Positions 48,206-61,868 are shown, counted from the first letter of the stretch. The stretch is 64,000 nucleotides of DNA from Gorsachius magnificus (GCA_034008185.1 CM067089.1:24958213-25022212); one strand, 5' to 3'. Made by a program: numbers and translations. Notes: generated by a model not told the origin, from the letters alone.

Positions 48206-49635
48206 CTAAATATAATAGAGAAAAAAAGGCAAATCCTGACAACAAAAACAAAAATTCTCCAAACTGTATAATAGAAAGCTTGTTTTATTTATTTATTTTT
48301 GTAAAAGACGAAATTTAAATTATTTCAATGGCTATTCACTTTCTTTCTGTATGGGGGGAAAAAAGACAGCAGTTGAGGAGTGCCTGGGAAAGGAGAAGGC
48401 GCTTGTGAGTTGTGTTCTTCATTGTTACAAAAATATTGTCATCTGGTGATTGGTTGATGCAAAATTGCATCGTGTTACAGATTGCAGATCCTCCTTCTTT
48501 AGAACAATATCGATTGTTAGAGCCCCATTTTATAGAGCATAAAACTATTCTAAATGACTGCTTGTTTTTAAAAATTGTTTTCACATTTTTAAATCCTATT
48601 GTGTGAGTATATTAGCGTGGCACCTGTCTGTCTTCGTTATTTGCTTAGTTTATTATCTGACTAAGGCAGTAATTGATTATTTTGCAGGTGTTAAATGTTC
48701 TGGTCTTTGGTTGTTTTCATATGTTAAGCCATGCAATGCAATCACATCATATGGAATTGTAGATGAGTCAATAGCACAGTCGAATCAAGCATGTGGAAGA
48801 GATTAAAGCAAGAGTTGAGAAAATACGACTTAGGTAGTAAGCCTGGAAGCCTGTTCTTTCAAATGTAAGAAAACCCCCTCCTATTTAATATGAAAAAAAA
48901 ACCACCTTAGTTTTGTTGTAACTAAGTTCATTTTTTCTTTCCATTAACAGTGGAAGAAACTTGAATGATGGTAAAAATGGTGCTAAAGTGAAGTCTAAAC
49001 TTATGTAGACAACTGTTTGACAGAAGTGCTGGGATATTCATGCAGGCAGGAGATAGGAACAGATGCTGCGGGAACTGTGCTGCGGACTCAGACTGGCGCA
49101 GTAGCATGAACCAGCCTTCCCCAGGAATACTCCTGATCAAACGGGCAGAAAAAAGCAAATGTGTAACTCAGAATATTAGGTTGCTCTGAGTGTGAAGTGA
49201 GCAGAAAGCGGGTTAGTCCAAACTAGTTGTCCTCTTATACCTCAGAGCAATTTTGAGATGTATGATCCAGTTTTCACTATTTAGCTTTTGTGGATAACTT
49301 TGAAAAATGTCACATTTCTTTGATGAGCAAATGCAGTATTATTTCAGAACTTCTGGAAGTCTTCACTTTTCTGTACAGTATGTCTAGAAGGTTATTTTAT
49401 AATACCCTTCCTTCAAAGCCTGGTAGAAGTTTTCTGAAGGTCAGGACTTTTTTATATGTATCTTTTTATTTGTGTCTCTAATGTCACATTTGAATTGGAT
49501 TGCCCAGTAATGTGAGTGTCTGCTTTATTACTAGTGACTCCTAAAATAACTAGACTTTGGAAAGTCTCAACGTATAATATTGCACCCGTTAGGTCCTGCA
49601 AGTGCAGGAGAGTGGGGAGTGTGCTCCTGGGTTCT

Positions 49636-49701
49636 TCGAGTCACCCGATGGGGAAGGCAGCGGGCGTCTCCCAGCGTGGTCCTGCGGAGCACGGGGCTGC
49701 G
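49636..49701. promoter_or_regulatory. Intronic CpG-dense pocket
   Basis: Eight CpGs occur in about 65 bp (49636, 49645, 49661, 49665, 49675, 49684, 49692, 49700), inside a broader GC-richer stretch (about 49600-49850) that stands out from the AT-rich intron. Possible explanations are an unmethylated intronic regulatory element, a minor promoter, or an old GC-rich insertion. No repeat family was recognised. Confidence 0.3.
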
Positions 49702-50432
49702 CTAGCAGGGATGTCCCTCCTTGTGTTGCAGGCCACTGGTGTGCCAGGCTCAGCCTGCTGGCCTGCCACAGGGCCTTCTATCAGATTTAGAGGCCAAGGT
49801 GTGTGCTGCCAACGCTGTGTGTGAGAGGTGCAGCTGGGGAGCGTTAGGGCAAGGTCAGATGAATGTGAATTCTAGACTCTAGAGAATGTGCAATCCCCAA
49901 CAGTTTTGACGAAGAGCCTGAGAAGACAAGTTAGGCGTCAGGGCATCCGAACAGCGGCTGCATCGCCTGGGGAGAATGCTTAGACTGGCCCCGCAGAGCC
50001 TCTTGCCGTAAGGAAGGTGAGTTTTGCATCTGGGCTGAAGCTGCTGTATTGTTGCTGGCCCTTGTGCTTTTTTTATTCACCCCAAAAGCTTGAGCCGAAT
50101 CTCTTGTAGAAATAACACAACAGTAGGAAGGTGCAAACAGGGTTGCCCTCTGTGTTGCACTGCATAATTGCATAAAAGTGTAAATTTTAGAAAGAAAGTA
50201 TGCGATACTGAGGTTACTGCATAGTTCTACTGCCACTCGTATAGCAGTGATATACCTGCAAATCCAGGGGTGCTGCGGGGAAGCTAAGGCAGCCCAGCAG
50301 CAGGAGTTCTTGTGGTGGAGGAGAGGAAGACCCGAGTAGCTGAAGTACTGCAGAAGTCTTAAGGGAGAAGTGAAAACCCTTGCTGGTGAGATGGCAGATT
50401 TTAGCCTGGACTCTTTTTAGTGCTCCCTTTTT

Positions 50433-50451
50433 AAAAAAAAAAAAAAAAAAA
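50433..50451 (+). repeat. A19 homopolymer
   Basis: Nineteen A. No recognisable retroposed gene precedes it. Confidence 0.85.
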
Positions 50452-52544
50452 GTGTGACCTGAAGTCATGTTACCTTTGTCTCATGTGAAACTGTACTTTG
50501 CACAATTTCCAATCTTTTCAGAAGAGGACTGTTTTCCACCCTCCCCCCTAGCTTCCTCTTGATGTTAAAGCTATAAACCAGTGATATGCCTGAGTAGCGC
50601 TGGTCACAGATGCTCTGCCAGCATGTGACTGGTGTGCCTGAGCTTTATCATTCCTGCTAACTGACCCTTTTACTAAAAGTTTAATAGGGGATAAATTCAC
50701 ATGTGAATTCATAATCTCCTCAGTTGTGCCAGAAGGATTCCTTAACAAGCAGGCAACAAAGAGAATCTTACACAGCTAGACTTTTTTATTCCTCCTCCTT
50801 TTCGTTCTCTTTCCAAATTTATTGGGTAGACTACTTCAAGGATGTGTCTTTAACTGTCATCCCAATATTTATTTGTGCATAACCTAAACAAACAAAGGCA
50901 GTATATTCAATGTGGCTTTCAGAGCAGCTCTATGCATGGAATTGAATACATTTTTGAGCTTTTAAGTGCAAGAGGTGGAAATATTGTATCTTCCAAAACT
51001 TATTGTTTAGTATTTCTACTTATTCACTGTAACTTAAAAATTATGTTTTCATAGCATTTACCTCTTGAAACTTAAATGAAATGTTTATTGTATGATATTA
51101 GTTCATGGCGGCTTTTTTGTTATTTCAGAATTTTATATATTGTTTGCTGCTCTTACCTGGAGAAGCCTGCAAACACAGATACTGCAAATATTTTTAGTAG
51201 AAAATGCTTTTAATCAACTTGGTTACTGTTATTTTGTGTTTAAAAAAAGAAAATTGTTTCTCTCGTAGTGTTCTGTTGAAGTGCCTTTAAAGTGATGCTA
51301 TCAATACTTTAATACATTTAAAAGCTTCAGGGTTGCAACGTTTATTGAGCAGTGCTCATTGAAAGAATGTTATGGATGTCTGGAGGCTTTCTACTTTTAT
51401 AAAAAGGACACACCTTTTTGTGGCCTCTGAAATAAAGCTTATTTTTTTTTATTTCGTATTATATTTCTGGCATGGAAAATGAGGAAATATGTGCCATGTC
51501 TTTACAGTACTTGGTTTTCTGGACCAAAACCTACCGGGGTATACTAGCCTGAATGAAAGGTCCTTGGAAGCTCTTGTTCCAGAGCCCTGACTTCCCATAA
51601 TTTCATTGTATATGCAACCAAGGTGTTGCAATGAGATGCTGCTTCTGGTTAAATCCTGCCTCTCCTGTCAGTAGGCAACTACTTTTAAGGAATGTTTTTT
51701 CATGTTAGGCCTGTCACATTCTAGAGGTCTCTGTAACTTTAGAACTCAGCATTTCCTCAGTGGAACCAGTAAAAGGTGGTTTGGTTTTGTTAAACATTAA
51801 TGGAAGTAGAATGCAGCTGTCTTTGGCAGGAAGAAATTCAGTGTGAGCGTACTCCCCTGGGTGGGGAGGAGGGGGATATGTCAGTATGTGAGGGGGGTGT
51901 AGGAGGAGGTGTATTTGGAGAGAGAGCCAGGTTGTGAGATTGAGAAAGTCAGCTGCAGGGTGTCTCAGAAGTTAGTAGTGAGATGCTGCTGGCAGTGTCT
52001 GGTTCTGACTCTGGGTTTGGGTGTTCCTTTTTGTTTGCTTTTTTGTTTGTTTTGTAAATAATTTGAGACATTGTGCACCGAAACATTTTAATTTCTGAAA
52101 TACAATGGATGCGTTGTCTTTCAAAAATTCAGCAACTAAGTTCTCTTCCCTTTCCTCTCTGCTCTCCCTGTTCTCTCCTCCTCACCCCAAGTTGAACTAT
52201 TTTAGGGACTGAGGATAAATAAAATCATTTTCCCCTTAGTAGTTCTTTGGAGTTGCAAAATCCTTAATTTGGAAGAAGCTTTTCTGTATTTTATGTTGAT
52301 GGTTCTGAGGTCTGAAAACAAATTTATCAAATTTGGGCAACTGATACTAGAACATTTTGGCAGCTGCCATTAATGATCTTTGAGCACCTATATGGTTGCA
52401 GCATATATTATCCAGCCTCACAAATCTTGGGATTCAGACAGGTCATAGCAGCAGCTGGCTACTGGTTGAAGATGGTAAAAAGAAGACTGAATTGAAAGGT
52501 ACAACAAAACTACGTTGTTTTAGTTTTGGGATGATTATTATAAT

Positions 52545-52564
52545 ATTTATTTATTTATTTATTT
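52545..52564 (+). repeat. (ATTT)5 microsatellite
   Basis: Five consecutive ATTT units in the intron. Confidence 0.8.
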
Positions 52565-55500
52565 CCAGCTCTGTGACTAAGCATTCATAATCATTCAGTA
52601 TTGGGGACCAAGTGAGATATTTCTCTCAATTTACAAATGAAGCTTTAGAAAATAGAGACCGCCCTGGGACACTTCTGGATTCAATTCCAAACTCTGCTCC
52701 ATTCTTTTTGTTGTTTAGGAAAAATCAACACCAGATAAGAGAGCTGCATGCCCTAAAATACTGCATTTTAGTTGACTGAGGAGTTGTTGCTTCAGAAAAG
52801 CAGCCTTAGCAAACTTGGAATTTGAACCTTTTTGCTCATCAGATTTAGGCAGAAAACATGCCTGCAGTGTCCTGGCAGTCACTGAAAAAATGCATAGATG
52901 ATTGTGTTGCTGAATCTTCAGTTTTGATCCTATACACTCATTGATCTCAAAATACTCAATTTTATGGTTGGTACAGAGGTATTAAATGTTGCTGTTTTGG
53001 TGGCGTTTTTCTTTATATCTAGTACTGTAAATAGAAAGCCTGGTAAGTATACCTTACTGTAAAGGTATGATTTACATTCTAAGATTTTAAATGATATATA
53101 GGCTTTCAGTATTAAAGTAATAAAGGCAGTTTGGGTGACCATTTATGAAAGTGATTGTTACAACAGTAACTTATACAGGCTTCTTAAATGATAAGCATTT
53201 CTACTTCTGTGTAAGACTTCAATGCAAAATGTAAAGCAGTGTCTTAAACTGCTCGAAAGAGATGATTGAAATCTTCTCCTGCTGTATTTTTCATGGTAGA
53301 AGTTCACAGTGATTTGCATTGATGGGTAGGAGAATTATCAGTCCTACAAATACCATTGAAACCATAGACTTATGAGAAGGTTAATTATTAATTCATTTCC
53401 AAAATCAAAGAATAATATTCTTCCAGGAATGCATGGTGTTTGAAAAAAAAATCACGTGTCTTTTCAAACTCTGAAGTAGGATGCAGTTATTGGTTGCGTG
53501 TTTGAAGTGTTCTTGGGGTTGTTGCCCACTCAGACAAGAATGGATGTGGGCTGTCAAATTGTTAGAGCAGTGTCCCAAGAATGATAGGCATAGAGGTGTG
53601 AATGCAGAGGACTGTTTTGCACTCAAATTTTGCTGGATGAACCTGTTGAGTAATGTCACCTGCAGTCTCCCCTTCCTGCTGAGACCCAAATGGGTATGCC
53701 TTTATCATGAGGTAGGGTTGGTACAGTTCTTACTGGCCTGTTTTTTTGGTTTGTTTTTAAAACCTGTCATAACAAGCGTTCTTGGAATGGCTGGAGGAGA
53801 CAATCCAGTATCCTGTTGCTCCCTGAGCACTCTGGGCCCTGGAGGTTGGGTGCCGTAATTGTGCGTAAGCCGTTGGATGAGAGTAATGGAGTACGTGAAA
53901 GGGCATCACCTGGAAGGAAAGGCTTGGGATTCTCCAGGACTAGGAGCTGTGGGGTCTGGTTTGAATCTCTAAACACTATTTGTAGGGTGTAGGTGGTAAA
54001 CTTGCAAAACATGCTATTTCGGCAGGCTATCCTGCTGCCTTCCTGTGGTCTGCTGGAACTGCTGCTGTTCGTTTTCCCTTGGGTATATCAGACATAACCG
54101 AGACTGCATCTATGCTAGTGGGGTGTGGTTTTTTTGGTTATTTTTTTTGGAGCAGCAGTGTGATTTTTAAAAGCGAATCCCCCAGAAGTCCCTGCTTACT
54201 GATCATTGATTTGTTCCACAAAGTGATTTCAGCATCTGCAGGCTAGACTCTTTCTGGAGAAAACTGGACTAAACTGAAAGCTGTATTCTAGGTTTGCACA
54301 GAACGAGCTTTACCTCTAGTGAAGACATAATGATTGAGGCCTTTGAACATCTTCAGCTTATGTGGATAGTGGCCTTGTTACTTTTACCACGCTTTTTGGG
54401 GAGAGGATTTAGTGGGAGATGCATAATGGAAGAAGTGTCTTGACAGACTATTGGAAGGGTGAGGACAACGGTAGCTTTCTGTTTCTGACAGCTAAGTTGT
54501 GTTTGGACCAGACTTGCTTTGTTCCTGTGCTGGGCAGCTACAAGTGTACGTGCATATGTGTGCAAGTTGTTTGTTTGTGGTGCATACTCTGTTACATGCT
54601 GAATATCATCACAGAAAAGCATACAAGAAAATTAGTGATATATACTGTGCTAGGTGCAAGGAGAGCATCTTGCATGGGCCTTTTTCCATGTTTCGTTCCT
54701 TAGGGCAAGTAAGTTGTTAATAGTAAATTACATTCTCTTTACAATTTTAGTAGTGCCTCCTATGCCACAGGATCTTGAGGCTTTTTTAACTAGCAGTCAC
54801 TTCATCCGTACTCATTTCATCCACCTCTAAAAAGCGACAAACCAATTTAAAATTCTAAACAACCAGCTGGAAGAGAAGCCAAATTAATTTAACTTCATCT
54901 TCTAAACCTTTCTCCTTCAGTGATGAAATTGATTGCAATTTTTACAAAGCTACAAGAGAATTCTTTCAAAGCGTAAATATCTTTGTCATTGCCATCTGTG
55001 TGTTTTAGGGTGTGTTAAAACCCCTCTTTTGCACCACGTCACAGGCTTTTTATGGGCCCTGTGTTTCTCTGGGTGTATGGCACATCGCCAGGGGCTAACT
55101 ATATGGCCAGTAAAACAGTGCTTTACAGAACTTTTGTGGAAATCACTCTTCCACTCTTTCATTCCAACGAGTTTTTCTTTATTTGGCCCATTTTTTGTAT
55201 GCTTTCAGTGTGTCTGGTTTATACTGTCTACCCAATACAACAAAAATATAATCTAATACCCTAATCCTGATAAATGGGTCATAGCGCTCATGGTACACCT
55301 TTCATTTATCTAGATACAAAGCTTTTCATGTTATTAACACTGAATTTAATTTGTTATCTAATGAATTTTTAACCAAAATTAAATAGGTGTAGATTACTTT
55401 TTGACTTTTTTTTTTTTTTTTTCTTGCTTCCATATACACTTTTTTTGCAACAGCAGTATATTAGAGGTAGCTATGTCGTTTAAAGGGTTTTGCTTCTTTA

Positions 55501-57899
55501 CCATGTTGTCAATACTGGTCTAAAACCACTGCCCAAATCATGCTATGGTATTCTACACTAATATAATTGGTTTTGATAAGCTAAGACTATATATATATAT
55601 TTTTTTTTAACGTTCTGGTTCTAGGTCTGTAAATGAATTTGCAAGGGGCATGAATGGACGATGAAGTGACTGTGGTATAGAGTTAAACCATGCAAAGTTT
55701 GATGTGTATTTTGTAATCTACATTTAGATGGTACAAATTGTTCTCTAGTGAAAGCAGCTTATGCTCTGCTAGCTAATGGTTTGTCTTCGGACATAGCTAC
55801 TGGTGTACCAGTCTTCAGGAAAAATGTAAGCAAATGGAAGCTATGAAGGTAGTTTTATTGTCTGAGCTGCAGGGAAACAGAACAGAAGTCTTCTTGCTAC
55901 TCTTAGAGATGTTGCTTCTTTACTGTGGCTGGTAATAATACTGCTAGCTATTTGTCTTGAATTTCTATATCGAATTCTTCCATGCCTGTGATTGTGAGAC
56001 AACTAGGAAGAGTTTATGCGGAGAAGATACATTCATTGTGCTGTGGCAAGTGGCTAGCTTGTTTTCTTTCAGTGTTACATTACAACTTTTCTAATACCAT
56101 TGTGGTCATCTGTAATTGTTTGGGTGTCTGGTGTGCATTATTTCTAGCCGTTTTAATGAAATATTACAGTTATTAACTATGACTACTGGTTTATAGTGGC
56201 TGTAATCCTTGAATGTTGTCTGTTATTGTAGTTTAGGACCACTTTGTTAGAGCATTAGCCACCTTCTGGTTTGCGTCAAGGTGGCTGTCTAATGGGTCAT
56301 TAACTGCTAGTGAGGCCTGGGTCCTTGGGGACTTGCTGGGTACAGCACTTGTGGTATGAGAAGTAAAGCTCAGAGAGCAAGCAATCTGAATGGAGTGAAC
56401 CCTGTAGCGGTGTAAAATGAAATTACTCTTTCCTCGTAATGTCTTGGGTTTTGCTATAACACTTCGTTGCCACAAGTGCAGTGTGTTTTAGATGCCTTGA
56501 ATGGGCATGTGTTGATAAAGTGGAGACTCCTGAAGCAGGCATGACTGTTCTCTCCTCTGTTTAGGATGCTGATCTTGATACTACTTTTCATAGGGATTCA
56601 CCTGCTGCTGGAGAACACTGTTCTTACTAACTTTGAAGACAACTCATTAACAGTTATAGGTGGGGTATGCATGTTTCCTTCCCTCACCTTTTCCTTTTGT
56701 GTCTGCTCCTCCCCCCTCCCCCCCCAACTCTCCTCCAAATAAATGCATAGAACTAGCACAATACAAAGAACAGCTGATGAAACAAAATTCTGGGGAGGGA
56801 GAGTTCATGTCTGTGTGTATTTTCTGGTAATTTGCACTTTTCTGAGGGCCCCTTCCTTGTTCCTGACTTTCTAATATTATGGTTAGTATCTAAACTTCCC
56901 TTTGTTGGAGATCGTTCTGTGGTTAGATCGGTCCCAAGCCTTACTCCTGAGCTCCCAGTGTGGTGGTTGGAGGCAACAGAGAGAGTCCTCGTCAGGTTCC
57001 TAATTTAGAATATACTTTTTGGTCAATTAGGACCTCAGTTTGAGTCATTCAGAGGTTATTGAGAGGTGGTGTCAGATGACTGAGAAGTGTTCAGATCTTT
57101 GGAGATAGCTAAATATTTGGTCATCTTCATTTTCAGTCTTGTTTATGAGATTGCATGTGTTTTGTGTGTTTTTGCCAGATGACAGTTCTAGATGGCTTTA
57201 CCTGTATTTTAAAATTCAGCTGAGAGATTTCTTCTGTGGCTCTGACCTTGCTGAAATTCTTGTGTCAGCTGATATATAGTAAATGTCACAGTTAAGGATA
57301 AAACAGTGATTTTTACTACAAATTGCTGCCATGGTTTATCAAGTATTAAGTCAGTACTTTTCCTTAAGTTAGGATTTCATTTGGCTGCCTTTTAATTTCA
57401 AAATGACAACATGTACTGAAAAACACTGCTTCAGTCCCTCAAAATATGAGTAAGTAAGTGTGGACTGTGAAATAATAATTACAGAGTTGAATCTTACTTG
57501 CAATGGGATCAAAATATTAAAGCTTTAATGCTCGTGCAACAAGGATCTATCAGTGTTTGGCAAATACTGAACCTCCCAACACCTTTCTCAGAGATGGAAG
57601 GTCTCCTTCAAGCAATGTATATGAGGAGATATAAATCAGTACTGGCTGTAGTTGCTATTGGATTAATCTGTTTAAAATTGAGATGGGTATGTGCATGTTG
57701 GTTTTGACTGACACAGGAAAGCATATAAACAGTTTATTTTCAGGAAATACTGTGGCTCAGTTATTTGACTGGTTCTCTCAGTTGGACATGTCATTAGCTT
57801 ATTTGTAATTTATAATTGACGTGTTTATTCTGAATTAGGAGGATAATGCAAATGTCAATACATTTTTGGGGGAAAAGAAGACAAAAAGAGGTGAAGGAA

Positions 57900-58720
57900 A
57901 CAGGAACTAACATAATATTTGAAAATGTCAGATTTTTCAGAGGTGGGGGATTGGGGAAAAGGGAAATTGCATTTAATTAGCTGTAATTGCTTGCCCGCAT
58001 GTTCCTCAGCACATGGAAGTACGGTCCAGAGCAAATGACACAGTTCTCAACTGCACCCTGTTGATGCACAATTTTAATTGTGTCAGGATTTAGTTACCAG
58101 ACCGACACACAGAGCTATGCTTTAAAAATTCAGGATTTGTATCTCTTTCATTATCTGCTACTACTGAATTATGAATATATTCTGTCACTGTTAGATTTTC
58201 CTAATCTGTAAAATTACTTTAGTGTAAAACATGTTATTGTTAATGTGTGCATTTGATAATTACAAAATCGGTAAACCAAGCATTGCTGCTTGACTTCAAG
58301 GAGTTCATTTGGCCCTTTTGATGCAAGCCCTTGGCTCTAAGAAGCAGCAAATTAAGCTGTTGTTGTTTTGCTTTTTTTTTTTCCCCACCCTCCATTAGCA
58401 ATCATTCTGTTGCACACAGAACGTGATAAATCAACCGCAGGAGCTTTAGAGTTGCCATAACATGACATTACCTATCAGCTCGTCAAGACTGTGTTGACTC
58501 TGTGCCTTTTAGACTGTATATTTCTTCAAAGTCTAGCGCCAGTTACTTAGTCAGCTCTAACTAATTTCAGAGTGGAAGGGAAACTTTACTGGAGTGCTGT
58601 TTGGGATCTGCTTTTTAATCCTGGTCTGTTTAATGTTTGCCTCCTGACATTCTAGGCCAGACATCATTTTAATGGTATGTGTGGTGATAAAGCCAATAAA
58701 CTGTCAAGATGATTGATAAT
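57900..58720 (+). promoter_or_regulatory. Candidate conserved enhancer pair
   Basis: Two repeat-free parts (about 57900-58260 and 58390-58720, with a T-rich gap at 58370-58384) carry dense developmental-type motifs: GCATTTAATTAGCTGTAATT, TGCACAATTTTAATTGTGTC, ACGTGATAAATCAACCGCAG, and GATGATTGATAATC. The unbroken complexity and TAATTA-class sites make this one of the most enhancer-like stretches of the window. The call is by texture, not by alignment. Confidence 0.4.
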
Positions 58721-61700
58721 CTAAGCATTATAGCAATATGACTTTCCTGTTCTCCTCTGTGCTTTAGATGATGGTTTCCAAATTGAATTCTTACAGTGTG
58801 CTGTATGCTTGTTGGAGAGTCTCTGAACAAACGGTTGGAAGGAGCTGGCCCTCGCTAATGCAGGCTTTTAGATTTCTGTTATTGTTGGAAGGACTTTTAA
58901 TTTGGGAAACGTTAAGCGGGAATTCTACCATTGAATAGGCTTGGTCTCTAAATTTTTGAAATTCTGTTATTTTTATGGCTGCCTGGGATGAATCTCAAAA
59001 TTTCATGTGGCCGGTTCCTTTAGCTGTACTGTCTTTCAACTAGAGGTAACAGAGCACAATGCAGTGTGTGCATGGCTCCCAGGTTCCCTTAAGCAAATTC
59101 AACGGCCGTTTTTAGTCATCTTAATTGAAAGTCATTGATCAGACTTGCTCACTTTTTATTTTGGGGAGCTTGGAGGCAATTGATTTGGATTATTTTTGCA
59201 TGATGCTGAAAATTAATGGTTTTCATCTTGTACTTTTGTGCTGGCCCCTGGACAGTGACAGGACCAGGACAAAAGAATGATGGATATTTGTGTTTTGGAA
59301 CTGCTCTGTGTGTGCCTTTTTTTGTTTAAGTTTGCCTGTACATCATTTTCCTGGTTGTATTTATTTTTCTTTAGAGCCAAAGTTAGCACTCCTGTACTGG
59401 CTGAAGAAATTTTACGCAGGTTATCCTCATTAATGTACATCAATTGGTAAATTCTGCATATTTGCAGTGATCCCTTGTGGAATGAAATCAAAGCCACGTG
59501 ATGTTTTTACTTAAACTGTGTACAGTTCTGCCTTCCCCCCCCCCCCCTCCCCCCCCCCCGAGCTCTGTTTACTGTGTGGCAATTACAACCAGACCCCAGA
59601 TTCTAGGGGTTCTCTCACTTGAATATTATTTAGATTTTGGGCAAGGAAATACTCCCCTCCCTCCCCCAAGTTTTGCTATAAACATTTCCCCATTGGAAAT
59701 AAATTGTTAATTGTGTTTTATGGGTGACTGTAAAGTTCGGATGCATTACAAAAACAAACCTTTTATTCAGTAACTTTTCACTGCAGGGGCAACCTGAATG
59801 ATTGGGATTAACCTGCTTTTGCTGGGAACAACCAAACTGAAAAGCCATGTGTGAATTGTTGTGCCCTCACCGGTGACGCAGCCACCGCTCCCCGCATGTG
59901 CTGGAAGATGTGTCCCTCAGTTCTTGGCTCCTGGGGGCAGAGTCCCGTTACTCTTCCATTCCAGTGGAACTGCTGACACACTGTTTCTCTAGGCATGGGG
60001 TGGGAGACTGTGGAAAGGCACTAGGAGAGCCCAGTACTCTATTGAAAGCCCTTGTCCCATCTGGAAAGTTAGTGCATTAACCAGACTGGTGAAAGGCCTT
60101 TTGTGTCAATAGGAACTAGATTAAAGATGGTAGCTCAAGAGCTTTGTTAATTTGGCAGCGAAGATGCATCTCTTAGAGCAGTCAGAGCTGAGAAAATAAT
60201 CTGTCCCTGTTTATACCTCTAGAGTAGCTTCTCTGGCTGCTGAGAGCCGCTCTCCAAAAGGAGTCTTTTGCTTTCAGCTTTGTCTTTGTTCCTTCACCTT
60301 CTTTCCTCTTCCTACAGTCGACCCATCTTTTTTCCACTGACAGTTAGCCAGTTCAAGCTGTGCTTCTTCATGTTGCCAGGATGATCTAGTGTGTTGCTGT
60401 GTCCGTAAAATTGCACGAAAGCACTCTGTTGAATAAAGGGGATAGACCAGAAATGGCTTTGGGAGGTGTTCCACAGAATGGATTGGTAGGGCACTTGGGG
60501 GTTTATTGCATTCTCTTGTGAGTTAGAGGAAGGAAACTGCAGGATTTAATCCAAACTTAAGAACAGACCTGTTGTACAGTGAATCTTTCAGCTGGGCTTT
60601 GCCCAGTCTTCAGGAGAATTCTGTCTGGGTTTTAGGGAGCTTTCTCTCGAAGGTGTCTTGTTCTGCCTCTCTACTTCCTGGAGCGCCTGCTCTTTACTCC
60701 AGGAAGAACTGGTGTGTATCAGTAGCGTTTGCTGATACTGAAGCCCTTCATCTTGGGGGGAGCTGCCAGGCTCAAGCCTTGGCCAGAATAAATAGAAGGT
60801 TCCATTAAAATGCAGGCAGATGGAGAATGGGTATTTACAGATACGATGGCCAGATTAGATGTGGTTGTGTGCTCCTTGAAATTACATTTCTCAGAACTGC
60901 TGGGTCAAATTCTAGATGTGTAACTCACCTGAAAGAAATGACTGGCCTTTTTCTTCTTCTCAACCTAGAGACTTCCCAATGCAACACTGCACTGGTTCTC
61001 ATCCACAAGCATTAAAGGCTAAAGCTTAGTTTACTTCTGAAAAATTAGAGCTTGTGTTTTGCAGAAACAACTGGGCAACAGTGAACTAAGTACTGTTACA
61101 CTGTGCTATTACAATTTTATTTGGTCAGCTTTTTTAAGACCCTTACAGTCAATTTAATCACAGTGCTCTCAGAAAAAAATTGTTTCAGAGTCAACTTCCT
61201 TACTTTTGCTTACATGATTACCTGTGGTCTCTTCAATTCTTTGTAGCAATGATTATTAAAACAAAAAAAGTTTAATAATGGCTTGTCTACTGAGACAAGT
61301 AAAAACTTTTTTTTCCAGGACACATTTGGTCGTGTTTGAATAGATTTCTCTTCTCCCCAGATGTTCTGAGGGTAGCTTAACTTTTTTTATATATGTATTT
61401 TTTTTTAATTCCCCCCAAAGGTTATATTTCCCCAAGAATAGTGGTGGGGGCCAAGCATATAGTGGAGCGATAGAAGCAAAACGTGAATTCACAATGTGAG
61501 CAAAGGATCTTAGATGTGCAGAGAAGGATGCATCTAGTTAATTGGCTTCCCCCATCATCCCTGGCCTGTAATGTCTGAGGTGGTGTACACAGCTGCTTCG
61601 TGCCTGTAAAACTTTTGTCTTTTTTCAAAGCTGACTTTTTACTTTGCTGGCATGTTATGTATTGATAGGAAAGAAAAATGTCTGTAAGTAGCATTATTTC

Positions 61701-61826
61701 CTGTTGTTCATGTGTTGTTTCTGTCATATGTACGTTGTAATGATTGGGAGACATTAATTTTTTGATTATTTAACAGCTTTAAAATCTGTAGTTCTCTGGC
61801 CAGATATGTCTGCTGTGATCAAATGA
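58721..61826 (+). other. LRMDA intron 2, unique segment
   Basis: Unique AT-rich DNA with a C-rich tract (59535-59559) and a slightly GC-richer patch near 59870-59960. Overlapping frames at 59808-60080 and 60274-60494 are unsupported. I see no gene or interspersed repeat. Confidence 0.5.
59535..59559 (+). repeat. C-rich tract (C13-T-C11)
   Basis: A 25-bp run of C broken by one T at 59548. Its complement is a long G tract with quadruplex potential, and it is probably length-polymorphic. Confidence 0.85.
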
Positions 61827-61868
61827 TTACTAGGTTCACTTAAAGTTCACTTCAAGTGAACCTAGTAA
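61827..61868. promoter_or_regulatory. Perfect 15-bp inverted repeat containing a DR5 nuclear-receptor motif
   Basis: TTACTAGGTTCACTT (61827-61841) and AAGTGAACCTAGTAA (61854-61868) are exact reverse complements around a 12-bp loop. Within the left arm and loop, GGTTCA (61833-61838) and AGTTCA (61844-61849) form a direct repeat spaced by 5 bp. Both match the RGKTCA half-site, which is the arrangement bound by RAR/RXR. A third, inverted half-site TGAACC lies at 61857-61862. Binding is inferred from motif match only. Confidence 0.45.

Larger units (their letters stand above)
48206..57899 (+). other. LRMDA intron 2, unique segment
   Basis: Nearly 10 kb of AT-rich unique sequence. It holds A19 (50433-50451), an (ATTT)n repeat (52545-52564), a T17 tract (about 55409-55425), a C-rich stretch (56710-56726) and the CpG-dense pocket at 49636-49701. 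Frames such as 53481-53858 (125 codons) and 54933-55256 have no family or splice support. I saw no interspersed repeat. Confidence 0.5.
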
